Assembly (NCBI GenBank): GCA_026126105.1
Contig: JAHCJV010000042.1
Coordinates: 1-48,573, forward strand
Length of the DNA: 48,573 bases
Origin: Enhydrobacter sp.
GTDB taxonomy: Bacteria > Pseudomonadota > Alphaproteobacteria > Reyranellales > Reyranellaceae
Direction: 5' to 3'
The notes beneath the pieces are model-generated. The model was not told the origin of the DNA. It ran no database searches and saw nothing but the letters and a program-made list of their open reading frames with translations. The position numbers and the translations under genes were made by a program. Of the stretch, positions 33,946 to 42,026 are shown in pieces; the stretch's first letter is position 1, and each line of letters opens with the position of its first letter.

Positions 33946-35348
33946 CCGCCTCCCTGCCGCCCCTCCTGCCCCATGCCACGCGCGATCTCGCCCGCTTCGC
34001 CGCCGGCACGCGCTTTACCGACATTCCCGCCAGCGTGATCGACCGTGTGAAACTCAGCATTCTCGACGGCCTGGGTGTTTGCCTGCACGGCTCGACCCTG
34101 CCCTGGACGCAGAAGGTGCGCGATGTCGTGCTCGAGGACGGCGGCAAGCCGCTGGCCTCGGTCTGGAACAGCGGTGCCAAGGTCGGCCTCGCCAATGCGG
34201 TGCTGGTCAACAGCACCGCCGGCCACGCCTTCGAGATGGACGACATCCACAAGGAGTCGATCCTCCATCCCAACTCGCTCTCGGTGCCTACCGCGCTCGC
34301 CCTGGCCGAGGCCGACCCGACGCTGAGCGGCCGGGACATCGTCGCAGCAATCGCCGTGGGCGCGGAAATCGGCGTCCGGATCGGCAATGCCGCGACGATG
34401 GCGCTGTTCCTGAATGGCTTCCATCCGCAGGGCACCTCCGGTGCCTTTGTCGCCGCCGTCACGGCCGGCCATCTGCTGAAGCTCTCCCCCGAGCAGATGC
34501 AGCACGCGATCGGCATCGCCGGCTCCCTCGGTGCTGGCCTGATGGCCGCGCAGGAAGGCGCCATGGTAAAGCGCCTGCACGCGGGCCGCGCGGCGCAGGG
34601 CGGCATGACGGCAGCGCTGCTGGCGAAGAAGGGCTTCACCGGCATTTCCGACGTGGTCGAGGCGGGCTACGGCGGCTTCCTGAGCACGATCGCGCGCACG
34701 CCCAACCCGGCCCGCCTGCTCGACGGATTGGGGACCGACTGGGAAGTCGCCAGGGTCGGTTTCAAGATGTATCCGAACGTCACCAGCATCCATGCCGCGC
34801 TCGACGCGACGCGCGCGGTGCTGGCCGAGGAGCACCTCGCGCCGGGCGACATCGCAGGGATCGAGATCGGTTGCGGCCACATGACCTTCGTCCATACCGC
34901 CTGGGACTACCGCCCCGCCGGCGTGACGGCGGCACAGATGAACATGTTCTACGGCATCGCGGTGATGGCGCTGCGCGGCGGCGTCAGCGCGCGAGACTAC
35001 TCCGAGGCAACGGTCGCCGACCCCGAGGTGCTGTCCTTCATTCCCCGGATCAAGGTCTTCGTCGACGATGCATTGGAAGCCATGGGGCCGGCGTTCCGCC
35101 ACGCCGCACGGGTCACCGTGCGCGCCGTCGATGGCCGCGCCTTCGCGCGCGAAGTTCTCAACCGCCGCGGCAGCCCGGAGAACCCCGTCGCGCGCGAAGA
35201 CGTCGAGCGCAAGTTTGTCGCGAATCTTGCGGGCCTGCTGGGGCCCGAAGAAATCGCCCACTTGAAGTCGCTGGCACTCCGGCTGGACGCACTCGAAAAT
35301 GCCGACGACATCCTGAAGATCGTTGGCCCCGCGCGATCCGGCGCCTGA
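33942..35348 (+). CDS. MmgE/PrpD-family protein
   Basis: This 468-residue protein has the MmgE/PrpD pattern: an N-terminal helical domain with LSILDGLGVCLHGS, then LANAVLVNSTAGHAFEMDDI with the conserved HAFEMDD around residue 95, HPNSLSVPTALALAE and GFHPQGTSGAFVAA. A C-terminal domain with FKMYPNVTSIHAALDA follows. Relatives include 2-methylcitrate dehydratase and aconitate-decarboxylase-like enzymes acting on tricarboxylic or other acids. The GTG start overlaps the stop of the corrected PadR frame by four bases. It faces a Bug receptor gene (35358) that may bind its substrate. Confidence 0.88.
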   Translation: MTASLPPLLPHATRDLARFAAGTRFTDIPASVIDRVKLSILDGLGVCLHGSTLPWTQKVRDVVLEDGGKPLASVWNSGAKVGLANAVLVNSTAGHAFEMDDIHKESILHPNSLSVPTALALAEADPTLSGRDIVAAIAVGAEIGVRIGNAATMALFLNGFHPQGTSGAFVAAVTAGHLLKLSPEQMQHAIGIAGSLGAGLMAAQEGAMVKRLHAGRAAQGGMTAALLAKKGFTGISDVVEAGYGGFLSTIARTPNPARLLDGLGTDWEVARVGFKMYPNVTSIHAALDATRAVLAEEHLAPGDIAGIEIGCGHMTFVHTAWDYRPAGVTAAQMNMFYGIAVMALRGGVSARDYSEATVADPEVLSFIPRIKVFVDDALEAMGPAFRHAARVTVRAVDGRAFAREVLNRRGSPENPVAREDVERKFVANLAGLLGPEEIAHLKSLALRLDALENADDILKIVGPARSGA

Positions 35349-35357
35349 ACGGCACTC

Positions 35358-36323
35358 TCAGGGGTAGACGATCTTCGAGAGCGGCTTCCATTTGTCATAG
35401 TCGGCCACGACGCGCGTGCGGAACTCGTCGGGGGTGCTGGCGCGCGCATCGTTGCCCATGTCGCGCAGGCGGGTCTGGATGTCGGGCACCGCGACCGCCA
35501 CCTTGACGGCTTCCGCGAGCCTCCGGGCGATGTCGGGCGCCAGACCGGCCGGCGCGGCGAGGCCCAGCCACGACACGACTTCGTAGTTCGGGACGTCGTC
35601 GGCCGCCGGCGGGACGTCGGGGTTCGGGGGCCAGCGCTCCAGCGAGGTGACCGCGATGGCGCGCGCCTGCCCGTTCACGAGGGCGCTGTGGAAGTTGGTG
35701 AAGGTGCTCACCGACATGTCGAGCCGGCCGTTCATCACGTCGGAGATCAATTGAGCCTGGTCCTTGTAGGCGACCGGCTCGATCTCGATCCCGGTCCTCG
35801 ACTTCAACAGTTCGACCGCCAGGTGCAGCGTGTTGCCGGTGCCGGCATGTCCATAGTTGAGCTTGCCGGGCCGTTCGCGAGCAGCCGCCATGAGATCCTT
35901 CAGCGTGCGAATAGGCGATTTCTCCCCCACGAACAGAGCGAAGGGAAAGAGCGTGATGGTCGAAATGTAGGAGAAGTCCCGCAGCGTGCTGAAAGTCACC
36001 TGGGGATCCGTGGCGCTTATCACGTTCGCGCCGCCCGTGATGAGATAGAGCGTGTAGCCGTCGGCGGGCTGGGTCGTCATGTACTGTGCGGCGATGCGCT
36101 CGCCGGCACCAGGCTTGGGCTCGACGATCACGCTTTGTCCGAGCGTGTTCATCAGGCTGGGAGCGACGACCCGCGCGATGACATCCGGATTGGAGCCGGG
36201 ACCATAGCCGTGGACGATCCGGATAGGCCTCGACGGATATGCGGACTGGGCCTGTAGGGTCGCTGGCGATCCAGCGACCATGGCAAGAGAGCCGAGAAAT
36301 CCCCGGCGGCGCAAACTGAGCAT
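35358..36323 (-). CDS. Bug/TctC-type tripartite tricarboxylate transporter receptor
   Basis: This 321-residue periplasmic binding protein has a twin-arginine-like leader (LRRRGFLGSLAMVAG). Family landmarks: RPIRIVHGYGPGSNPDVIAR, VIVEPKPGAGERIAAQYM, PADGYTLYLITGG and YEVVSWLGLAAPAGLAPDIA. It is convergent with the MmgE/PrpD gene, 9 bp apart stop to stop. Co-location suggests both handle one carboxylate, although they are on opposite strands. The TctA/TctB membrane proteins are absent from the window. Confidence 0.9.
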   Translation of the reverse strand: MLSLRRRGFLGSLAMVAGSPATLQAQSAYPSRPIRIVHGYGPGSNPDVIARVVAPSLMNTLGQSVIVEPKPGAGERIAAQYMTTQPADGYTLYLITGGANVISATDPQVTFSTLRDFSYISTITLFPFALFVGEKSPIRTLKDLMAAARERPGKLNYGHAGTGNTLHLAVELLKSRTGIEIEPVAYKDQAQLISDVMNGRLDMSVSTFTNFHSALVNGQARAIAVTSLERWPPNPDVPPAADDVPNYEVVSWLGLAAPAGLAPDIARRLAEAVKVAVAVPDIQTRLRDMGNDARASTPDEFRTRVVADYDKWKPLSKIVYP

Positions 36324-36419
36324 GGCATCCTCCTCCCGCCGGCCGTGGTCTGCGCCACGATCCGGCTCGCCGCCATCTTGGCCTCATTGGGGAGGTCTTG
36401 GCCAGCGGCGCCTGGTGGC

Positions 36420-36818
36420 CTAGTCGCGGCCGGTGGCGGCGTCGACGCTCCACGGGCCGGGACCGGCGGCGGCGATGTAGAGGAATGCGAAGCAGAAGAG
36501 CAGCGCTGCCTCGCCACCATTCATAACGGGAAAGAAGCCGCGCCCCGCATGGCCGATGAAGTAGGCGCAGGCCATCAGACCGGAAAGCACGAACGCGACC
36601 GGCCGCGAGAACAGGCCAAGCAGCAGGAGGGCGCCTCCGACCACTTCCAGAACGGCGGCCGTGTAGAGCATGCCATTCAACGGGTAGGGGAACTTCGCAG
36701 GCCAGGCGAAAAGCTTCATCGTGCCGTGGGTCAGGAATGTAGCGGCCGACATGATGCGCAGAACGCTCAGGAGATGGGGCGCCCAGCGGCGGAGGAAAGT
36801 CATTTGCAGCAGTTGCAT
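36420..36818 (-). CDS. DoxX-family membrane protein
   Basis: This protein of about 132 residues has four hydrophobic helices and DoxX landmarks: LLSVLRIMSAATFLTHGTMK, PYPLNGMLYTAAVLEVVGG, ALLLLGLFSRPVAFVLSGLM and a late GYGR-like GHAGRGFFPVMNGGEAAL. DoxX proteins are small inner-membrane proteins linked to quinone or thiosulfate oxidation or redox homeostasis. ATG 36818 or 36803 are possible; the first 22 residues of a reading from 36884 have no support. It lies on the same strand 171 bp after the cytochrome c gene and may join that respiratory group. Confidence 0.8.
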   Translation of the reverse strand: MQLLQMTFLRRWAPHLLSVLRIMSAATFLTHGTMKLFAWPAKFPYPLNGMLYTAAVLEVVGGALLLLGLFSRPVAFVLSGLMACAYFIGHAGRGFFPVMNGGEAALLFCFAFLYIAAAGPGPWSVDAATGRD

Positions 36819-36989
36819 GCGGAATCCGTACGCACGGTTAAGCCGGACGGCACTCCGCCGCCTGGTGGGTGATTCTTGTCGCACGAAGCTGCGAATGAAA
36901 GATACGCCGTCTTCTGGACCCCCGGCGCAGCCCCGACACGCCTCGTGTCCTCCCCCGCTCGCAATCGCCGCCGCGAACCGCTCACCGTT

Positions 36990-37352
36990 TCATTCGAGCG
37001 ATTTCAGGTATGCGATCAAGTCCCCGATCTGGACCAGATCCAATTTGAACTGGGGCATTTCCGGATGACCGGTCGTGATGCCTTCGGCAAGCGCTTCAGT
37101 CAGATATTCGACCGGGTAGCGGCGGTGAAGCGTGCGCAGCGGTGGCGCCGACACAAGAGGACTTGCTCCGTCACGGCCAATGGCATGGCAGGCCGCGCAA
37201 TTCGCCTGGGCGAACACTCGTCCACGCTCGACCCGATCCGGCTGCGCCAGGGCGGGCATCGCCAGAAGGCAACCGAATGCAGCGGCTGCCGAGAGCATGA
37301 GTTTCACGGTCGAATGCCATGGGGTCATTGGACGAGGATCGTCGCGCCGCAT
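36990..37352 (-). CDS. Cytochrome c (class I, monohaem)
   Basis: This protein of up to 120 residues has a Sec signal peptide (KLMLSAAAAFGCLLAMPALA) and a haem site CAACH at Cys52-Cys55-His56. A distal Met in HPEMPQFKL and the final helix IGDLIAYLKSLE complete a class I fold. Its start overlaps the stop of the upstream FAD/Fe-S dehydrogenase by one base (TAATG), implying translational coupling; an alternative start at 37328 gives a shorter leader. It is the probable electron acceptor of that dehydrogenase, an inference from gene order. Confidence 0.88.
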   Translation of the reverse strand: MRRDDPRPMTPWHSTVKLMLSAAAAFGCLLAMPALAQPDRVERGRVFAQANCAACHAIGRDGASPLVSAPPLRTLHRRYPVEYLTEALAEGITTGHPEMPQFKLDLVQIGDLIAYLKSLE

Positions 37353-40276
37353 TACCTCAGCGCCCGATCCAGGACCTGCGCGACGTGCAGCGCGTGGCGG
37401 TTGGCGCCGTCGGCGATCTGGTGGCGGCAGGAGGTGCCGTCGGCCACGATCAGCGTGTCGGCGTCGGCCTCCCGAATCGCCGGCATCAGCGACAGCTCGG
37501 CCATGGCAATCGACGTCCTGTAGTGCTCGGCCTCATAGCCGAAGCTGCCGGCCATGCCGCAGCAGCTCGACTCGATCGGCTTGACCGCAAGGTCGGGGAC
37601 CAGCGCGAGCGCTTCCTGCACCGCACTCATGGCGCCGAATGCCTTCTGGTGGCAATGGCCGTGCAGCAGCGCGGTCTTCTCGGCCAGCGGCTTCAGCTCG
37701 AGGGCGAGCCGCCCTTCCTTCTTCTCGCGCACCAGGAATTCCTCGAACAGCAGCGCGTGGTCGGCCGTCCGGCGCGCCGCCTCGCCGAGGCCGAGCGAGA
37801 GGAACTCGTCGCGCAGGGTGAACAGGCAGGACGGCTCTAGTCCGACGACGGGCACGCCGCGGGCCACGAACGGAACCAGCGCCTCGATCACGCGCTCCGC
37901 CTCCTGGCGTGCCTTCGCGACCTGGCCGGTCGCGAGGTAGGTCCGGCCGCAGCACAGCGCGCGCGCGCCGAGGGTCGGCCACGCGACGGCAACCCGGTGG
38001 CCGGCCGCGGTCAGCACCCGCCGCGCCGCATGCAGGATCTCGGGCTCGAAGTTGTTCGAGAAGGTGTCGGCGAAAATGACCACCGTTGCATCGACCTCGT
38101 CCGGCTCGGTCGTCGCGAGAAAGGTATCGCCCCGCCACCGGGGCAGCGCGCGCTTCTTCGCGAAGCCGATGAAGGGCTGCACGAAGGCCGCCATGTTGAA
38201 CAGCCACGGCATGCGCCGCGCCCACGGCGCCATCGCCGGCAGGTCGCCGACGAGCTTGTCGCGCAGGCTGAGCCCCCGGCTCATGCGCCGCGCCGACCTC
38301 ACCTCGATTTTCATCTTCGCCATGTCGACGCCGGTTGGGCAATCGCGCTTGCAGCCCTTGCAGCTCACGCACAGGTCCATCGCCTTGGCGACGTCATCGG
38401 AAGTCAGCGCGTTGGGGCCGAGCTGGCCAGTCAGGGCGAGCCGCAGCGTGTTGGCGCGACCGCGCGTCAGGTGAATCTCGTCGCGCGTCACGCGGAAGGA
38501 GGGACACATCGTGCCCGCGTCGAACTTCCGGCAGTGGCCGTTGTTGTTGCACATCTCGGTGGCCTTCGCGAAGCCGCCGCTCGCATCGCCGCCGCTGCCG
38601 GGCTCGGTCAGTTCCTCGGTGCGGGGATCGTTCTGCACGTTCCACGCCGACCAGTCGAGCGCCGGCTTGTACTCGATGCTGGCGTAGCCCGGCTTGAAGC
38701 GGAACAGCTCGCGGTCGTCCATTTTCGACGGCCGCACGATCTTGCCGGGATTGAGCCGGTTCTCGGGGTCGAACAGGTCCTTGATCGTCTCGAAGGCTTT
38801 GGTGAGGCGCGGGCCGAACTGCCAACCCACCCACTCCGAGCGCACCAACCCGTCGCCGTGCTCGCCCGAATAGGCGCCCTTGTATTCCCGCACCATGGCG
38901 GAAGCTTCCTCGGCGATCGCGCGCATCCTGGCCGCACCCTCGCGGCGCATGTCGAGGATCGGGCGCACATGCAGCGTGCCGACCGACGCATGCGCATACC
39001 AGGTGCCCCTGGTGCCGTGCTTCGCAAAGACCTCGGTGAGGCGCTGCGTGTAGACGGCAAGATGCTCGAGCGGCACCGCGCAGTCCTCTATGAAGGATAC
39101 CGGCTTACCGTCGCCCTTCATCGACATCATGATGTTGAGGCCGGCCTTGCGGACCTCCCACAGCGCGGCCTGCGGACCGGGGTCCGGCATCTCGACCACG
39201 CTGCCCGGCAGGCCGATGTCGCCCATCAGCTCGACGAGCCCTTGCAGGTCGCGCAGCTGGTCCTCGCGCTCCTCGCCGGCGAACTCGACCAGCAGGATCG
39301 CCTCTGGTTTTCCGATCAGCGCCCGCTCGATCACCGGCCGGAACGCGGGATTGGCGCGCGCAAGCTCGATCATCGTGCGATCGACCAGCTCGACCGCGGT
39401 CGGCTTCAGCTTCACGATGTGTTGCGCCGAGTCCATCGCCTTGTAGAAGCTCTCGAAGTTCACCACGCCCAGCGTCTTGTGCTTCGGCAGGGCCGAGAGC
39501 TTGAGGGTCAGGCGCTCGGTGACGGCCAGCGTGCCTTCGCTGCCCACCAGCAGGTGGGCCATGTTGACCGAATTGTCGGTCGTATAGGGCCGCTCCGACT
39601 GCGGGAAGAAGATGTCGAGATTGTAGCCCGCGACCCGGCGCAGGACCTTGGGAAACATGCGGACGATCTCGTCCTGCTCGGCGACGGCCAGCGCCGCGAC
39701 CTTGTCGGCGAGAGCGCGCACGGCCGGCTGCATGTCTTCGGGCCGCCTGGCGTCGAAGCGCGCGCGTGTCCCGTCGGCCAGGATGGCGTCGAGGGCGGCG
39801 ACGTTGTGCACCATGTTGCCGTAGCGGATCGACCGGGAGCCGCAGGAGTTGTTGCCCGCCATGCCGCCCAGCGTGCATTGCGCCGAGGTCGAGACGTCGA
39901 CCGGGTACCACAGGCCGTGCGGCTTCAGCCAGGCATTGAGCTGGTCGAGCACGACGCCGGGTTGCACCGTCACCTCGGCGCGATTCTTGTCGAAGCCGAC
40001 GACGTTGCGCATGTGCTTGGAGAAATCGATGACCAGCGCCTCGCCCACCGTCTGGCCGCACTGCGAGGTGCCGGCCCCGCGCGGCAGGATCGCGGCCTTG
40101 GCATCGCGCGCGACATCGAGCGCGATGCCGAGATCCGTTTCGTCGCGCGGGATGACGACGCCGACCGGCTCGATCTGGTAGATCGAGGCGTCGGTCGAAT
40201 AGCGCCCGCGCGAGGCCCGGTCGAACAGGACCTCGCCCTTGACCTCGTCGCGCAGCCTGTCTTCGAGCGTGCTCAC
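37352..40276 (-). CDS. Fused FAD-linked 2-hydroxyacid dehydrogenase with iron-sulfur C-terminus (YdiJ/Dld-type)
   Basis: The 974-residue protein has an N-terminal FAD-binding PCMH domain (ILPRGAGTSQCGQTVG at 63-78, GGMAGNNSCGSRSIRYGN at 137-154). An FAD-linked oxidase C-domain follows with the signature SGEHGDG at 470-476. Next is an Fe-S region with Cys576/582/591 and the 4Fe-4S set CVSCKGCKRDCP (Cys636/639/642/646). C-terminal CCG domains (ALCCGRTY, SSCCGMAG) resemble GlcF/HdrB. The architecture matches E. coli YdiJ (D-2-hydroxyglutarate dehydrogenase) and merges the roles of GlcD and GlcF. It starts at GTG 40276, overlapping the receptor stop (GTGA). A longer reading to 40483 adds 69 residues that overlap the receptor gene. 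Possible substrates are glycolate, D-lactate or D-2-hydroxyglutarate. Confidence 0.9.
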   Translation of the reverse strand: MSTLEDRLRDEVKGEVLFDRASRGRYSTDASIYQIEPVGVVIPRDETDLGIALDVARDAKAAILPRGAGTSQCGQTVGEALVIDFSKHMRNVVGFDKNRAEVTVQPGVVLDQLNAWLKPHGLWYPVDVSTSAQCTLGGMAGNNSCGSRSIRYGNMVHNVAALDAILADGTRARFDARRPEDMQPAVRALADKVAALAVAEQDEIVRMFPKVLRRVAGYNLDIFFPQSERPYTTDNSVNMAHLLVGSEGTLAVTERLTLKLSALPKHKTLGVVNFESFYKAMDSAQHIVKLKPTAVELVDRTMIELARANPAFRPVIERALIGKPEAILLVEFAGEEREDQLRDLQGLVELMGDIGLPGSVVEMPDPGPQAALWEVRKAGLNIMMSMKGDGKPVSFIEDCAVPLEHLAVYTQRLTEVFAKHGTRGTWYAHASVGTLHVRPILDMRREGAARMRAIAEEASAMVREYKGAYSGEHGDGLVRSEWVGWQFGPRLTKAFETIKDLFDPENRLNPGKIVRPSKMDDRELFRFKPGYASIEYKPALDWSAWNVQNDPRTEELTEPGSGGDASGGFAKATEMCNNNGHCRKFDAGTMCPSFRVTRDEIHLTRGRANTLRLALTGQLGPNALTSDDVAKAMDLCVSCKGCKRDCPTGVDMAKMKIEVRSARRMSRGLSLRDKLVGDLPAMAPWARRMPWLFNMAAFVQPFIGFAKKRALPRWRGDTFLATTEPDEVDATVVIFADTFSNNFEPEILHAARRVLTAAGHRVAVAWPTLGARALCCGRTYLATGQVAKARQEAERVIEALVPFVARGVPVVGLEPSCLFTLRDEFLSLGLGEAARRTADHALLFEEFLVREKKEGRLALELKPLAEKTALLHGHCHQKAFGAMSAVQEALALVPDLAVKPIESSCCGMAGSFGYEAEHYRTSIAMAELSLMPAIREADADTLIVADGTSCRHQIADGANRHALHVAQVLDRALR

Positions 40277-41265
40277 TCCAGTTTCACTCCTGCTGCGGCC
40301 ACGACCTTCTGCCACTTCTCGATCTCGGTGCGGATGCGCTTGGCGAAGTCGGCAGGCACCTCGCCGCCGACCAGGGCGACCTGATCCTTCCAGATCGCTT
40401 GCAGCTTCTCGGTCTTCAGCGCCTTGGCAATCTCGGCATACATCCGGTCGACGATCGGCTTCGGCGTGCCCTTGATGGCCCACATGCCGTACCAGGTGGA
40501 GACGATCCAGTTCGGCACCCCGACCTCCGCCGAGGTCGGGATGTTCGGGAACTCGGAGACCCGCTGCGGCGTCGCGGTGGCGAGCCCGATCAGCTTGCCC
40601 TGGCGGATCTGCTGCGCCGAGGTGCCCATGCCGTCGAACATCATGTCGACGTTGCCGGCCAGGAGGTCCTGCATCGCCGGGCCCGCGCCGCGGTAAGGCA
40701 CGTGGGTGATCTCGGTCTTGGTCTCGAGCTTGTAGAGCTCGCCCGCGAGGTGATGCGCGGTGCCCGCGCCCGGCGAGGCGTAGTTTACCTTGCCGGGATT
40801 CTTCTTCACGTACTCGATGAACTCGGCATAGGTCTTCACCGGCACGCGATTCGGGTTGATCGAGATCACCTGCGGCACCAGCGCGATCATGGTCAGCGGG
40901 ATGAACGCGGTCTCGAGGTCGTAGTCGAGGTTCTTGTAGATCGAAGGCGCGATCGTGTGGTGCACGGCGCCGACGAAGAAGGTGTAGCCGTCGGGCTTCG
41001 CCTTGGCCGCCTGCGAGGCGCCGACCGTGCCGCCGGCGCCGCCCTTGTTATCGATCAGGATCTGGACCCCGAGCTGCTCGCCCACCTGCGCCGCCAGCGG
41101 CCGGGCGAACGTGTCGGTGCCACCGCCCGCGGGAAACGGGTTGATCCAGGTGATCGGTCCGCTCGGCCAGGCGGCCTGTGCGCGGACGATCGACGGGGCT
41201 GCAACGGCGGCTGCGAGGCCGCCGGCAAGCAGCCGCCGCCGCGACGAATTCAACGACTTCGACAT
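40273..41265 (-). CDS. Bug/TctC-type tripartite tricarboxylate transporter receptor
   Basis: This 330-residue periplasmic binding protein has an RRRLLAGGLAAAVAAPSIVR leader (Tat-like). Family motifs: GPITWINPFPAGGGTDTFAR, ILIDNKGGAGGTVGASQAAK, KPDGYTFFVGA and PVKTYAEFIEYVKKNPGKVN. It begins 4 bp after the GntR stop with GAGGGAAG as ribosome site, and its stop overlaps the dehydrogenase start. Import and oxidation are therefore encoded as one translational unit. The ligand is likely the dehydrogenase's hydroxy acid (inference). Confidence 0.93.
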   Translation of the reverse strand: MSKSLNSSRRRLLAGGLAAAVAAPSIVRAQAAWPSGPITWINPFPAGGGTDTFARPLAAQVGEQLGVQILIDNKGGAGGTVGASQAAKAKPDGYTFFVGAVHHTIAPSIYKNLDYDLETAFIPLTMIALVPQVISINPNRVPVKTYAEFIEYVKKNPGKVNYASPGAGTAHHLAGELYKLETKTEITHVPYRGAGPAMQDLLAGNVDMMFDGMGTSAQQIRQGKLIGLATATPQRVSEFPNIPTSAEVGVPNWIVSTWYGMWAIKGTPKPIVDRMYAEIAKALKTEKLQAIWKDQVALVGGEVPADFAKRIRTEIEKWQKVVAAAGVKLE

Positions 41266-41269
41266 GAAC

Positions 41270-41959
41270 CTACTTCCCTCCCGTTACACACTTCATTTGG
41301 TCGTCCATGGTCTCCAGCACGGTGCGCAGCTTGGTACGCACATGCTCGACGAGCAGATTGCGCAGCCGCTCGCCGTCGCGTGCCGACAGGGCCTCGATCA
41401 TCTCACGATGTTCCTCCACCGCACGATCCCACTTCGTCCGCACGAGGTTGGAGCGAAAGCGCAGCGCATGCAGGCGCGCGTTCAGCGTCCTGAAGCTGTG
41501 GGTGAGGATCGGATTGCCGGCCAGGGCATTGATCCTGTCGTGTATGGCGCGGTTGGCCCGATAGTAGGTCGGGAGGTCGCGGCAGGCGTGCGCCTGCTCC
41601 ATCTCGTGCTGCAGGCCGCGCAGCACCTCGAGGTCCGCATCGGTGACCCGTGCCGCGGCCAGCTCACCTGCCAGCCCTTCGAGGGCCGCCATCACCTCGA
41701 AGGCATGGCGCACATCCTCGCGCGACAGCGAGACGACCTGGGCGCCCCGGTTGGGCAGCTGAACCAGCAAGCCGTCCGCGGCCAGCATGCGAAAGGCCTC
41801 GCGCAGTGGCGTCCGGGATACGCCGAGCCGCTCGCTCAGCTCGCGCTCGTTCAGCCGCGCGCCCGGCGGCAGCTCGCCTTCGATGATCAGCGTACGCAGA
41901 CGCTCCGCCGCCGCTTCCGGCAGGCTCGAACGCGCGATCGGGAGCGTCATGCCGTCCAT
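41270..41959 (-). CDS. GntR-family regulator, FadR/FCD subgroup (GlcC-like)
   Basis: This 229-residue protein has an N-terminal winged helix (IEGELPPGARLNERELSERL, then GVSRTPLREAFRMLAADGLL) at about residues 25-72. An all-helical FCD ligand domain follows (about 90-215) with the metal-binding Asp/His pattern in YYRANRAIHDRIN and SFRTLNARLHALRFRS. The FadR subgroup senses carboxylates; GlcC, the glycolate regulator of E. coli, is a member. ATG 41959 is chosen, 41950 is possible, and upstream readings run through the operator. It is the first gene of the receptor-dehydrogenase-cytochrome unit and is divergent from the aminotransferase gene. Confidence 0.9.
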   Translation of the reverse strand: MDGMTLPIARSSLPEAAAERLRTLIIEGELPPGARLNERELSERLGVSRTPLREAFRMLAADGLLVQLPNRGAQVVSLSREDVRHAFEVMAALEGLAGELAAARVTDADLEVLRGLQHEMEQAHACRDLPTYYRANRAIHDRINALAGNPILTHSFRTLNARLHALRFRSNLVRTKWDRAVEEHREMIEALSARDGERLRNLLVEHVRTKLRTVLETMDDQMKCVTGGK

Positions 41960-41982
41960 AGTGTTGGACTCACTCTCGCATG

Positions 41983-41992
41983 TTGTATACAA
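41983..41992. promoter_or_regulatory. Perfect palindrome TTGTATACAA, FadR-type operator
   Basis: A 10-base perfect palindrome lies in the 67-bp gap between the divergent GntR and aminotransferase starts. TTGTATACAA closely fits the TTGTnnACAA-type sites recognised by FadR-subgroup GntR proteins, so it probably co-regulates both directions. Confidence 0.65.
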
Positions 41993-42026
41993 AATGCAAG
42001 TACGATCCGTAGAAGGACTGACCTCC

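Noticed and set aside
37352..40483. N-terminal extension of 69 residues on the FAD/Fe-S dehydrogenase
   Set aside because: The extension is the out-of-phase shadow of the Bug receptor gene; the GTGA overlap at 40276 is a better start.
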